Origin: Halanaerobium kushneri
Lineage (GTDB): Bacteria > Bacillota > Halanaerobiia > Halanaerobiales > Halanaerobiaceae
Direction of reading: 5' to 3'
Assembly: GCF_900156285.1 (NCBI RefSeq)
Contig: NZ_FTNC01000002.1
Coordinates: forward strand, 149,620 to 213,619
DNA: 64,000 bases
Part shown: positions 45,713 through 54,876 of the stretch, one piece after another
How positions within the stretch are numbered: position 1 is the first letter of the stretch
How the letters are laid out: each line of letters begins with the position of its first letter
The notes under the pieces: model-generated
Seen by the model: only the letters and a program-made list of their open reading frames with translations
Databases searched by the model: none
What the model was told of the DNA's origin: nothing
Made by a program: the position numbers and the translations under genes

Positions 45713-47623
45713 TTATTTATCCTGAGCATCTTTTTCGATAAAGAATTGATAAAATTCACTTGGTCCGAAATATGCTCCATAATCCCAACTTGCCAGAGCA
45801 GTCTCGGGAACATTGTGAACATAATTTTTCTTGATTACAAACTGTGGATGTAAGCCATTAGTACCAATCATCCAGACATTTTCTGCATGGATATCAAAGA
45901 CTTTTTGCCATAACTCCACTCGCTCATCCTGATCTTTAGTAATCTGAATTTCATCATAGAGATTCATTAGCTTCTTAATTTCTGCTGGAGGTTCTTCACC
46001 CTGTTTACCGTTAGTTTCATACCACTTTGCATAAAGAGGTGCCCACCAGTTTCCAGATGAGTAAGAATTACTTACAGGTATAAAGTTATAGGGATAAGTT
46101 GGTGACCAGGAAGCTCCACCAATATAAGCCCATGGAAGTTTATTTGCATCTCTTCTTGTGTAATGTAGAGTTTTTTCCAGACCTTTAAAGTCCATATCCA
46201 CACCAATATCTTTCCAGTAATCCTTAATCATATTCATTGTTCTTGGTAAATTGGGATCTTCTCCTATATAGATAGTTAAATGAATTGGTTTACCATCTTT
46301 AAGTCTAATTCCATCACTGTTTCTTTCAGTAAATCCAGCTTCATCTAAAAGCTTATTTGCTTTTTCAGGATCATAATCAGCGTAAGCATCAGCCCATTCT
46401 TGCTTAAATCCTTCCCACTGAGGATAAACAGTAGCCTGTCTAGGTACAGCCAGACCTTTAGTAGCTACTTGATTTAATTCTGGTCTATTAATAGCAAGTG
46501 ATAATGCCTGACGGAATTTCTTATTATTATTTAATTCTCGCATCCATTCATCCTCTGCATAGGTAATATTGGGAGCAAAGGTTGGTAGGGATGGAGTATT
46601 TCTCTGCCATTTTAAGACTTTATAATTACCACTTTTCTCATTGTTTTTATAAAGTGTAAAGTTACTTGTCATTAATTGTCTCATCTGTAAATCTGCAGCT
46701 CCAGATACTACCTGCATTGAAAGTACTTCTTTATCAGATACAATTTTTAGAACAACTTCGTCAAGATATGGTAACTGATTTCCTTCTTCATCAACTTTAT
46801 AGAAGTAAGGGTTTCTTTTATAAACAAACCTATTTGCAGGCGGTTCGGTAACCGGTACCCATGGTTCTATAACAGGAAGTTCAGGATTTCTAAAAAACTT
46901 CTTAGAGTTTTTCGATTCAAATAAACCAACCCACTTATCAAAATCAGAGTCTGCTATTCTTTTTTCTAGTTCAGCCTGATCTGCATAATCTGCATGAAAC
47001 TGTTTTAAATAGTGAGCAGCAGCATATGGTTTACGACCTGGAAAAGCCAGTTTTTCTAAGAAATATGGATTAGGAGCAGCAAAAGAAAATCTTACTGTAT
47101 AATCATCTAATTTTTCGACTTCAGGAAGCTTATCCTGAATCTTTAGCCAGCCACTTCCAGATTCGGCAGTTAATTGATCATTTTTAATAATGTCATTAAA
47201 CCAGAACATAACATCATTTGCTGTAAATAACTCACCATCTGACCAGCGAATTCCTTTTCTTAAATTAAAAGTATAAGTTGTTAAGTCATCAGACACCTCA
47301 TAACTTTCTGCTAAGTCAGGTTTAATTGTTAGACTTGGTGTATATCTAACCAGATTAATATTATTATATAAAGCCATCAATTTAGGATCATCAGTAGCAT
47401 TAGTTGCGAACCAGTTTAAAGTACCACCATAATCACCAATACGATCTACTACTTCTGTCACATACGGGTTTTCAGGTAATCTTTCATCTACTGCCGGTAG
47501 ATTTCCATTTTCAACTTCTTGATCTAAAACAGGAGCTTGGTTATAAGCAGAAGCCAGACCAGAAGTTAAGAATAAAATTAACACTGTTAGTAAAATATAA
47601 CTATTTTCTTTTACCAATTTCAT
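45713..47623 (-). CDS. Extracellular solute-binding protein, family 5 (oligosaccharide type)
   Basis: A 636-residue exported binding protein for the Opp-type importer. The signal peptide is MKLVKENSYILLTVLILFLT followed by SGLASA. The SBP5 core shows YEVSDDLTTYTFNLRKGIRW, SDGELFTANDVMFWFNDII and FRQALSLAINRPELNQVATK. It is longer than peptide binding proteins (about 540 residues), a trait shared with sugar-binding members of this family. It leads the operon with two permeases, two ATPases, GH43, CE12, GH28-CE8 and an esterase, so pectic oligosaccharides are the likely ligand. Three direct repeats and a long leader precede it. Confidence 0.92.
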   Translation of the reverse strand: MKLVKENSYILLTVLILFLTSGLASAYNQAPVLDQEVENGNLPAVDERLPENPYVTEVVDRIGDYGGTLNWFATNATDDPKLMALYNNINLVRYTPSLTIKPDLAESYEVSDDLTTYTFNLRKGIRWSDGELFTANDVMFWFNDIIKNDQLTAESGSGWLKIQDKLPEVEKLDDYTVRFSFAAPNPYFLEKLAFPGRKPYAAAHYLKQFHADYADQAELEKRIADSDFDKWVGLFESKNSKKFFRNPELPVIEPWVPVTEPPANRFVYKRNPYFYKVDEEGNQLPYLDEVVLKIVSDKEVLSMQVVSGAADLQMRQLMTSNFTLYKNNEKSGNYKVLKWQRNTPSLPTFAPNITYAEDEWMRELNNNKKFRQALSLAINRPELNQVATKGLAVPRQATVYPQWEGFKQEWADAYADYDPEKANKLLDEAGFTERNSDGIRLKDGKPIHLTIYIGEDPNLPRTMNMIKDYWKDIGVDMDFKGLEKTLHYTRRDANKLPWAYIGGASWSPTYPYNFIPVSNSYSSGNWWAPLYAKWYETNGKQGEEPPAEIKKLMNLYDEIQITKDQDERVELWQKVFDIHAENVWMIGTNGLHPQFVIKKNYVHNVPETALASWDYGAYFGPSEFYQFFIEKDAQDK

Positions 47624-47767
47624 TTAGTAAATATCCCCCTTAATAATTTAAGTTATTTAAATGATTTTTAAATATTTAGCTTATCCTAATTATCCTTATT
47701 TAAGTTATGAAAATCCTGATAACTTGAACAAACTAGAAAATCTCACACCCTATAATCTTGTTATTTT

Positions 47768-47778
47768 CCACCTCCTTG
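47768..47778 (-). promoter_or_regulatory. Orphan Shine-Dalgarno in the Opp binding-protein leader
   Basis: The minus strand reads CAAGGAGGTGG about 145 bases before the ATG and about 60 bases after the predicted transcription start. No ATG, GTG or TTG follows at usable spacing. The true ribosome site AAGGGGGA lies near the ATG. The PL9 leader has the same arrangement. Confidence 0.5.
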
Positions 47779-47843
47779 AAAAAATAACAAATTTTAAACT
47801 GCCTTATCTTCTTATTTACTTATTAGTTTAGAAATATCTATTA

Positions 47844-47944
47844 AGTATAATAACAGAAAAAAAAATTAGATTCTTAACAGATATTTAGATAAGTTAAGAT
47901 ATTTTACATTTTTTTAGGTTAAGAAAAATTTAACATATGTTTTT
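47844..47944 (-). promoter_or_regulatory. Opp operon promoter with three AraC-type direct repeats
   Basis: A -10 (TATACT, 47849-47844) has no good -35. Upstream are TTAACAGATATTTAG (47874-47888), TTTACATTTTTTTAG (47903-47917) and TTAACATATGTTTTT (47929-47943), spaced 29 and 27 bases. The nearest ends 24 bases from the -10. The rest of the 356-base gap is AT-rich leader without an evident gene. Confidence 0.65.
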
Positions 47945-47979
47945 ATGATTTTAAATTTTTTATTAATAGATGTATATTT

Positions 47980-49242
47980 TTATTTTTCATTAATCAGTTC
48001 AAATTTTTCGCCGACTTGATTTTTAATTTTAAAATTAATAAAATCTATATTCCTAAAATTATTACAATATACCCCTCTTTGTTTTTCAGCTTCAAGATTG
48101 CTCATCATAGCAGGTGTCTGCAACTGAGCGTTATCTGCCATTGTAATAGAAATATTATTAAAAGTTATTGCTTCAATTGGACTTTCGGGAAGTCCATAAA
48201 TAAAGACTGCTCTTGTTTTAACATCATTAGCTCTAATATTGTTAAAATGAATCTCTCTAATAACAGGTGTTTTAGAATTAAACTCTTTAGGATTTTTATC
48301 CCAGACAAATTTATTTTTTCCACCCTCACCACAATAATAAAATAAATTCATAATAATTGGAGATAAAACACCTTTCATTACAATGTTGCTGACAACTATA
48401 TCTTCAACAACTCCCCCTCTACCGCGCCTTGATTTAATTCTGATTCCTCGATCTGTACCTTTAAAAACACAATTGCTTATTGTTAGATTCCTAACTGACC
48501 CGCTCATCTCACTTCCAATAACAACTCCGCCATGACCGCGAACCATTGTACAATTGGTAACTGTAACATTTTCGCAGGGGACCAATTCCGAACTTTTTTC
48601 TGTTCCAGATTTAATAGTAATACAGTCATCACCAACATCAACATGACAGTTCAATATATGTACATTATTACAGGAACTTGGATTTATACCATCTGTATTT
48701 GGAGAATTAGGAGGGTTTTTAATACTTACATTATCAATAGTTATCTTATCTGATTTAATAGGATTAATAGTCCAGGCTGGCGAATTAACTATTTTGATGT
48801 CTGCAATTAAAATATTGCTGGATTTTTCAAAAGAAATTGTTCTTGGTCTCGGATACTGCAGCTTGTTTGCTGCAAAAAGTTCCCACCATTTTTGACCCTG
48901 GCCATCAATAATTCCCTGACCTTTAATAGTTATATTTTTAGAATCTTTAGCATAGATTAAAGGACTGTATACTTCTTGAACTTTACCTTCCCAGCGTTGA
49001 GAAATGATTTTATGATCTTTAAGTTGATTACTAAATATTAATTTTGCTCCAGCAGAAATCTTTAGAATAATATTATTATATAGTTCTATGGTTCCAGTCA
49101 AAAAATCACCTGCAGGTATATAAACTTCTCCACCACCATTTTGGCTGCATTTTTCTACTGCTTTTTTAATAGCAGCTGTATTTAAAGTTTTACCATCACC
49201 TTTAGCACCAAAATCAAGAATATTATAAAATGAGCTATTCAT
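47980..49242 (-). CDS. Cytosolic GH28 polygalacturonase
   Basis: A 420-residue parallel beta-helix hydrolase that cuts galacturonic acid linkages. The catalytic aspartates are D184 in PNTDGIN and D205/D206 in VGDDCITIKSG. H237 lies in RGHGGVVIGSE, and the substrate-binding R268-x-K270 in GIRIKSRRGRGG. No signal peptide is present, so it should act inside the cell on imported oligomers, as exo-type GH28 enzymes do. It has its own promoter with AraC-type repeats and lies directly before the regulator gene's terminator. It is 356 bases upstream of the binding-protein gene. Confidence 0.94.
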   Translation of the reverse strand: MNSSFYNILDFGAKGDGKTLNTAAIKKAVEKCSQNGGGEVYIPAGDFLTGTIELYNNIILKISAGAKLIFSNQLKDHKIISQRWEGKVQEVYSPLIYAKDSKNITIKGQGIIDGQGQKWWELFAANKLQYPRPRTISFEKSSNILIADIKIVNSPAWTINPIKSDKITIDNVSIKNPPNSPNTDGINPSSCNNVHILNCHVDVGDDCITIKSGTEKSSELVPCENVTVTNCTMVRGHGGVVIGSEMSGSVRNLTISNCVFKGTDRGIRIKSRRGRGGVVEDIVVSNIVMKGVLSPIIMNLFYYCGEGGKNKFVWDKNPKEFNSKTPVIREIHFNNIRANDVKTRAVFIYGLPESPIEAITFNNISITMADNAQLQTPAMMSNLEAEKQRGVYCNNFRNIDFINFKIKNQVGEKFELINEK

Positions 49243-49281
49243 TATTCTCTCTCCTATTTGTAATTTTTAAAATCTAAACTC

Positions 49282-49350
49282 ATCATAACAATATTTAAAA
49301 ATAATTTCTTAACATATTTTTAGCTATCTTCACTAATTAAACATTATTTA
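49282..49350 (-). promoter_or_regulatory. GH28 promoter with two AraC-type direct repeats
   Basis: The -10 is TATGAT (49287-49282). TTAACATATTTTTAG (49309-49323) ends 21 bases from it and shares 17 identical bases (TTAACATATTTTTAGCT) with the PL9 site at 35492. A weaker copy, TTAAACATTATTTA (49337-49350), lies 29 bases further upstream. Confidence 0.65.
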
Positions 49351-49352
49351 TC

Positions 49353-49390
49353 AAAAAAAACTGCAGTCTAAATAAATCAGACTGCAGTTT
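49353..49390 (-). terminator. Terminator of the AraC regulator gene
   Basis: AAACTGCAGTCT (49358-49369) and AGACTGCAGTTT (49379-49390) form a perfect 12-bp stem. On the minus strand it runs into eight T's. It separates the regulator from the GH28 gene. Confidence 0.9.
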
Positions 49391-49404
49391 CATATTTCAG
49401 CTTA

Positions 49405-50241
49405 TTAATTGTTTTTATAACATTTTCTATATTCACTTGGAGTTAAACCGGTTATTTTTTTAAAATTACGGCCAAAATGGACTAAATTATTATATCCTAC
49501 TCTTTCGGAAATCTTAGTAATATTATCTTTTCCTTTTAAAAGAAGATTTTGAGCTTCCTTAATTCTCGTATTATTAATATATTCAGTTATTGTATAATCA
49601 CTTTTTTCTTTAAATAGTGAACTTAAATAACTGCTGCTGTAGGAAAATTTATCCGCCAATTTGCTTAAAGTTAATTTTTTATAAAAATTTTGATCAATAT
49701 AGTTCATAATTTCTACAATTTTAACATGATAATCTCTCTCTTTTTGATCAATATATTTTCCGTCAACATAACGATTTACATAAATTAACAGTTCTATTAA
49801 AAGTGTTTTTAAATAAAGATTCTGGCCCGGTTTATTTTTTCGCTTTTCAGCTTCCATTTTAGCAAAAATATTTTCAACCATAATCCTATCTTTAGCATCA
49901 AATTGAATAATATTAATATCTTTATTAAATGAGGATAATAAGTCATAATCACCCTGTTTAAAACTTCCCAGAGAAGTTTCTTTAAACTTAACCAGCATTC
50001 TATTAAAAGAATCATTGCTATCATTAAATGTCTTATGTCGCTTAAATTTATCAATCAATATCAAATTGCCTTTTTTTACTCTAAAGGTTTTGTCTTTAAT
50101 ATCATAACCACGATTACCATCCTGTAAATAATATATCTCATAAGCATTATGATAGTGAACCGAAGACATTCCATTATCATTTAGTTTACTCAAATTTTCA
50201 AAACTCAAGTCTCCTTTTAACTGTTCGGCTTTACAGACCAT
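49405..50241 (-). CDS. AraC-family transcriptional regulator of the pectin locus
   Basis: A 278-residue regulator. Residues about 20-120 form a cupin effector domain (SSVHYHNAYEIYYLQDGNRG). Residues about 175-275 hold the two helix-turn-helix motifs: LTLSKLADKFSYSSSYLSSL and ITKISERVGYNNLVHFGRNF, ending in the family signature KITGLTPSEYRK. It lies between pectinase genes, and three nearby promoters share a direct-repeat operator placed for activation, so it is the prime candidate activator. The effector is probably galacturonate or an oligogalacturonide; this is inference. GGGAGG precedes the ATG. Confidence 0.9.
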   Translation of the reverse strand: MVCKAEQLKGDLSFENLSKLNDNGMSSVHYHNAYEIYYLQDGNRGYDIKDKTFRVKKGNLILIDKFKRHKTFNDSNDSFNRMLVKFKETSLGSFKQGDYDLLSSFNKDINIIQFDAKDRIMVENIFAKMEAEKRKNKPGQNLYLKTLLIELLIYVNRYVDGKYIDQKERDYHVKIVEIMNYIDQNFYKKLTLSKLADKFSYSSSYLSSLFKEKSDYTITEYINNTRIKEAQNLLLKGKDNITKISERVGYNNLVHFGRNFKKITGLTPSEYRKCYKNN

Positions 50242-50270
50242 ATTTACCTCCCTATAATTTAAAATAACTT

Positions 50271-50288
50271 TGTGATAATTTTATCACA
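50271..50288. promoter_or_regulatory. Palindrome upstream of the AraC regulator gene
   Basis: TGTGATAATTTTATCACA is a near-perfect 18-bp palindrome, 30 bases upstream of the regulator start and 35 bases after the flavoprotein stop. It could be an operator with CRP/FNR-like half-sites (spacing 8, not the usual 6) or a weak terminator stem. No U-run follows. Confidence 0.4.
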
Positions 50289-50322
50289 TATTAGCAATGG
50301 ATGCATTAAATTGGCAAAGTAT

Positions 50323-52320
50323 TTATTTGATTACCTGATCATTAAGATATTTATTCCAGACATTTTCAAACCAGTTATTATCTTCGGGAATAGATCTTAC
50401 ATCCTGCCAGCTAAATTCAAAATGGTCTTCTTTATACTTAATTCTCTGGATTTTTTGATTAAAAACACCACTTTCCAGACTGAAGCGAAACTCTTCCTTT
50501 AAACCTGTAAGAGGTAATTGGCCTTCACTGTCCTGCACTAAATAAGAACCACGACTTCGTCCTCCATTTTGTATATAATCTTTAAAAGCAGTTAGATATA
50601 CAAGCTGAGCTAAAAGTAAATCATAATTTTGAAAAGCCAGACTTAAATCTCTATAAGATGCTAAATTAGAATTAGTTTCTAATTCTTTAAGCTCATTTTT
50701 GCACTCTGCTAAAGCAGACTCAATTTTTGATTCTGAACGAATATGGGCTCCAGCTTCACTCATTCGCTCACCAAGTTTCTTTCTAATAGAGATTACATTG
50801 GAGGAACTATTTTCATTAATTGAATTAGCAAATTTCTCTCCCAGACTTAATTTTTTTTCTATTTGAGTCAAAACTTCTTCCTTAAAATCTTCAATTTCAA
50901 GAGGCTGAGCTTGATAACGAGCAGCAATAAACTGAGCCGCTCTGGTACTTCCAACCTGACCTGAATTTAAAGCAGTACCACCAGGACGGTAAACTCCGTG
51001 ACTTCCATTTACTTCTCCCACCGGGAAAAAGTGAGTTAAATTGCTCTCCCACCAGATATTGCCCTCTAAGCCACCATTATTATGCTGAGCACAGACAGCA
51101 ATTTCCAGCTTTTCATTTTCTAAATCAATTCCGTTATCAGCATATAAATCAATTGCAGGCTGATTCATTTTACTCAACCTCTCAATTGGAGTTCCAAAAA
51201 GAGCATCAGAGTTTTCAAGATATTGATGAGCTTCTTCACCAAGTAAGTTAAATTCTAAATCACCGTTTTCAGAGGCATAATCAGGATTTTTTCTATAATC
51301 CAGCCAGACTCTTCGTCCTTTAATTACAGTTTCATTATAAACTAAAATATCAATTAAAGAAGAACCAAAATCTTTAACTTTACGGGGATCAAAGGGCCAC
51401 TGGTAGCCTTTTAAAAATACTGCATCAAGCATTTTCCCAGGTTCATTAAAATATTGATTTAAAAATTCCTTTTTATCATTTCCATCCTGATCAGTAGAAA
51501 CGTAGGTTGGTAAAACCTGCTGGTAGGTACCTGACAAATTCCAGCGGAATTTAGTAGAAGCAATTCCATACTGCCATTCAGTTAAATTTTTCCCTTTAAC
51601 TCCAGCTTCAAAAGCAAGTCCGGATGCTCCCGTCTGACTGCCTGGATAAACTGATGTATCATATATTCCGGCCGGCCCACCAGTTGCATAGACTATATTT
51701 GTAGTGTTAAAAATTGTATAACGTTTATTTTTGTCCTCAGCCTGGTTTTTATTAAGAGTTATAATCCCAACTGCTTTCTCCTGTTCTTTATCTGTTAAAA
51801 CTCCTATTACCTGATAATTATCAAAAATCTTAATTTCTTTATTTTTAATTTCTTTCTCCAATTTTTCTGTCATATAACGGGAGGTTAAAGGACCGGCTGA
51901 AGTTGCTCGTTTACGGGAATCATGATCTGTTTTATAACCAACATACTCCCCAAATCGATTATGAGGAAAAGGAACGCCAATGTCAACCAGATGATAAAAA
52001 GAACGAGCTGATAAAGCAGCTTCTACTAATGCTATGTCTCCATCCATACAGCCACCCGAGAATAAAGTTTCAGCCATTTCGAACACAGAATCCTTATCTT
52101 TACCACCCAGAGTTAGTTTATAATATGTCTGTTTATCTGATCCAGTATTGCGGGAGGTCCCCATATTAATTCCTTCTGTTACAATAGCAATATCTTCCTG
52201 GCCAAAGTTATATAACCTGTCTGCTGCATTAAAGCCGGCTGCTCCGGAACCTACTAAAACTGTATTTAAAGAATAAACATCAATCTTATGCTCATTAATA
52301 TTAATTTGCTCTTTCTTCAT
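50323..52320 (-). CDS. FAD-dependent oxidoreductase, fumarate reductase flavoprotein-like
   Basis: A 665-residue cytosolic flavoprotein with its start at MKKEQINI (52320) after GGGGAGGA. The dinucleotide fold is VLVGSGAAGFNAADRLY near residue 22. The substrate-domain loop is GEVNGSHGVYRPGGTALNSG, placed like the active-site loop of fumarate and succinate dehydrogenases. No iron-sulfur or membrane subunit gene is adjacent, and no signal peptide is seen. It is the last gene of the unit with Gfo/Idh, GH28, esterase and MATE-like genes, which suggests a role in uronate or pectin-derived compounds. The reaction is unknown. APS reductase or aspartate oxidase identity is not supported. Confidence 0.85.
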   Translation of the reverse strand: MKKEQININEHKIDVYSLNTVLVGSGAAGFNAADRLYNFGQEDIAIVTEGINMGTSRNTGSDKQTYYKLTLGGKDKDSVFEMAETLFSGGCMDGDIALVEAALSARSFYHLVDIGVPFPHNRFGEYVGYKTDHDSRKRATSAGPLTSRYMTEKLEKEIKNKEIKIFDNYQVIGVLTDKEQEKAVGIITLNKNQAEDKNKRYTIFNTTNIVYATGGPAGIYDTSVYPGSQTGASGLAFEAGVKGKNLTEWQYGIASTKFRWNLSGTYQQVLPTYVSTDQDGNDKKEFLNQYFNEPGKMLDAVFLKGYQWPFDPRKVKDFGSSLIDILVYNETVIKGRRVWLDYRKNPDYASENGDLEFNLLGEEAHQYLENSDALFGTPIERLSKMNQPAIDLYADNGIDLENEKLEIAVCAQHNNGGLEGNIWWESNLTHFFPVGEVNGSHGVYRPGGTALNSGQVGSTRAAQFIAARYQAQPLEIEDFKEEVLTQIEKKLSLGEKFANSINENSSSNVISIRKKLGERMSEAGAHIRSESKIESALAECKNELKELETNSNLASYRDLSLAFQNYDLLLAQLVYLTAFKDYIQNGGRSRGSYLVQDSEGQLPLTGLKEEFRFSLESGVFNQKIQRIKYKEDHFEFSWQDVRSIPEDNNWFENVWNKYLNDQVIK

Positions 52321-52378
52321 TATTTTCCTCCCCGGATGAAACAAATTCTATATTGATCCATCCAATTATTTAAAAATT

Positions 52379-53740
52379 TTAGTGGTTATCATAATAAATC
52401 ATCTCGAGAACATTATTACCTGTAATATAAAGTGAAATTGTCAGTGCATCAGCCGCTTCCCCAGCTGTCAAGGCCAGAGCAGCTATAATAGCAGCATTAA
52501 TATCAGTTGTCAGGGCCAGAACTATAAAAACCAGTACAACAAAAATTAATCCAACAATTTTGGCAGCAGCAATTATATTAGTAGTCTGTCTCTGCATCAT
52601 TACTCCCCAAAAAGTTTCTCTAAAAGCTCTAATAATCGGAAATAAAATAAAAGCAAAAATAACTTTTTTAACTAATAATGCTATTGTAGGAGTAACAGAA
52701 ATTAACTTTATTAAAACAAAATCTCCTATTTGAGTAAAACTTAAACCAGCCAGAATAATACTTACTATACTTCCAATCCCCAGTGAAAATTTTAAAATTC
52801 TCTGCCAGTTATTCTGGTTTAACTCAGCAGCATAAACTAATGAACACTGATGAAGCATATCTAAAGGACCTACAAAAATCATAACCAGAGTCCAGCTCAC
52901 TCCATAAGCAGCTAAATCATGAGTAGTTACACTAGTCCGTACGATCCCGCTCTGTACAACTGGCTGCACAAACCTTGCCAGAAATGCCATAATAGCAATT
53001 GGAATAAAAAATCTAATTATACGTTTTAAGTTAACTTTTTTACTGACATTAGCCGGCAAACTGTCTATAACTACCGCAAAACTTCCATAATAATAACGAA
53101 GAGCTAAAGTAATAAAAATCATTTCTATAGCTATCCCGGTTAGCCAGACTCCACTGGCAGCAGTTACTCCCGCTACCGACTGATTAATAGTAACCCAGAG
53201 CAAAATTAGGGAAATACTAATAATCCGAACAACCACTCCAGGGGTAATTAAATTAGTTTTTTTAAGACTGATGGCAAGACCCTGCATAATATTCCTTATC
53301 GATTCTACCAGAGGAATAAAAGCCATAATACTTAAAGCCTGATAGGCAAAGTTAATCTCCTTTGGATCTTTAAGGCCAATTATCTTTTTAAATACAATTT
53401 CTCCCAGAGGAGTATAACCCAGTGAAGCTATCATTAAAAAATACAAAATCCCAAGCCCAAAAATAAAACGGCTGACAAACTTAAAACTACTGTAATCATC
53501 TACTAGAGATGTAACTGTCTGTCTTGACATATGGATTGGAGATTTAATTATATTGGTAATACTTTTGGCGACTGCATAAACCGCCAGTGTTATTTCTGGA
53601 AAAGGAAGTCGGGCCAGACTGGCATTAACTGCATTATGTGAGATACCAATTATAACCGGCATCACAGCAAGCGGTAGAAAAAATTCAATCAACTCTTTAT
53701 ATTTTATTTCTCTAACTTTATTCCCTATTTTATCTGACAT
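52379..53740 (-). CDS. MATE/ANK-like multidrug or metabolite flippase
   Basis: A 453-residue membrane protein with about twelve helices in two similar halves, of the MATE/MviN (MOP) superfamily. The first half begins LIEFFLPLAVMPVIIGISHN and the second half IIRFFIPIAIMAFLARFVQP, a repeat expected for this fold. Motifs fit the progressive-ankylosis (ANKH)-like subgroup better than drug MATE pumps, but that is tentative. The start is the ATG at 53740 with GGAGAA upstream. It sits between the esterase and flavoprotein genes, so it may export a carboxylate or aromatic compound released from pectin. Confidence 0.8.
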   Translation of the reverse strand: MSDKIGNKVREIKYKELIEFFLPLAVMPVIIGISHNAVNASLARLPFPEITLAVYAVAKSITNIIKSPIHMSRQTVTSLVDDYSSFKFVSRFIFGLGILYFLMIASLGYTPLGEIVFKKIIGLKDPKEINFAYQALSIMAFIPLVESIRNIMQGLAISLKKTNLITPGVVVRIISISLILLWVTINQSVAGVTAASGVWLTGIAIEMIFITLALRYYYGSFAVVIDSLPANVSKKVNLKRIIRFFIPIAIMAFLARFVQPVVQSGIVRTSVTTHDLAAYGVSWTLVMIFVGPLDMLHQCSLVYAAELNQNNWQRILKFSLGIGSIVSIILAGLSFTQIGDFVLIKLISVTPTIALLVKKVIFAFILFPIIRAFRETFWGVMMQRQTTNIIAAAKIVGLIFVVLVFIVLALTTDINAAIIAALALTAGEAADALTISLYITGNNVLEMIYYDNH

Positions 53741-53800
53741 CAAATTCTCCTTGCTGATTATATTTTCTAAATTAATTCCTATTTTTTATAATTTTTTTGC

Positions 53801-54856
53801 TCAAGAATCTAAACTATCAAAAAAATCAATTGCTGCAGCTGCAGCAACAGAATGGCCTGCCTGCAAAATATCCTTTTCAATTTTCTCTTCACTATCTAAA
53901 AATTGATAAACTTTCTTTACTTCCTGATATGCTTTTTTTGCGGAATCAATAGGAAAAAGATGATCTTTTTCTGCTGCCTGAATCATAATTGCTTTAGGAG
54001 CCAGTGCAGATATTATTGTTGGTAATTCAGCATATTTTAAAATCCCAGACAAATAATTATCAAGACAGTGTCTTCTGTCCATAATACTGTCCTTATAATA
54101 AGAGGTATAACCGCTAATAACAGCTGATTTAATTTCAGCTTCAAATAAAGCACTTAAAATTGCAACCGGAGCTCCTCCAGAAAAACCCAGACAGTTAATC
54201 TCTTTTTTTATTACATCATCTCTTTTCTTAAGCAGCTTGACTGCTGAAATAATATCCCACATCCTTAAGCGTAAAATACTCTGACCATACAGTAAAAGCT
54301 GACTATTTATTCTGTAACAAGAATTTAAAGTTGGATCCTCTTTTAAATCAGGATCTTGATTGTAATCATCCATAAGTCTGCGGTCTCCGAAGCCAATTAA
54401 CTCCGGTATAATAACTATGTAACCCGCTTTAACAAAATCTAACGCCAGATTATTATGACAGGTACTCTCCTGCAGATCTTCGCCGGCACCATTAAGTCCA
54501 ACTGTCTCTCTACTTCCATTTCCGTGTCCGTGGGCAATCACAACTGCCGGATATTCCTTCTTGTTTTGTTCCGGTATTAAAAGATAGGCAGGAATTTGAA
54601 GATAATTTTTAACCTGATAGGAGATCCTAAGTCGTCGATAATTTTTAAATCTATTTTCTGCTAAAACCTCTATTTCAGAAATCTCAGTCTGTTTGGGAAC
54701 TCCACCTATAATTTCAGCAATTTTATCTTTTAATTTCTGACGCCAAAGCTCCCATTCTTTTATATTTTTCGCCTTAAAATGAAACTTAGGATTATTTTTC
54801 TGATATAATTTATCTAAATAGGAATCTGGGGAAAAAATATTTTTCTCTCCTGCCAT
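53801..54856 (-). CDS. Alpha/beta-hydrolase (acetyl esterase / dienelactone hydrolase-like)
   Basis: A 351-residue cytosolic hydrolase with its start at MAGEKN (54856), preceded by GAGGTG. The oxyanion region is AVVIAHGHGNGSRET, the nucleophile elbow is CLGFSGGAPVAI, and the acid and base are in AAEKDHLFPID and LQAGHSVAAA. An N-terminal alpha-helical cap of about 50 residues is typical of the acetylxylan esterase-like/Abhydrolase_7 group. It lies 20 bases after the GH28 stop, so it probably removes an ester from pectic oligomers. The exact ester (acetyl, methyl or feruloyl) cannot be read. Confidence 0.85.
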   Translation of the reverse strand: MAGEKNIFSPDSYLDKLYQKNNPKFHFKAKNIKEWELWRQKLKDKIAEIIGGVPKQTEISEIEVLAENRFKNYRRLRISYQVKNYLQIPAYLLIPEQNKKEYPAVVIAHGHGNGSRETVGLNGAGEDLQESTCHNNLALDFVKAGYIVIIPELIGFGDRRLMDDYNQDPDLKEDPTLNSCYRINSQLLLYGQSILRLRMWDIISAVKLLKKRDDVIKKEINCLGFSGGAPVAILSALFEAEIKSAVISGYTSYYKDSIMDRRHCLDNYLSGILKYAELPTIISALAPKAIMIQAAEKDHLFPIDSAKKAYQEVKKVYQFLDSEEKIEKDILQAGHSVAAAAAIDFFDSLDS

Positions 54857-54876
54857 CTCTTCACACCTCATATTAG

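Noticed and set aside
50271..50288. TGTGATAATTTTATCACA as a Rex or CRP site
   Set aside because: Half-site spacing does not match Rex (TTGTG-N8-CACAA) or CRP (TGTGA-N6-TCACA); kept only as an unassigned palindrome.
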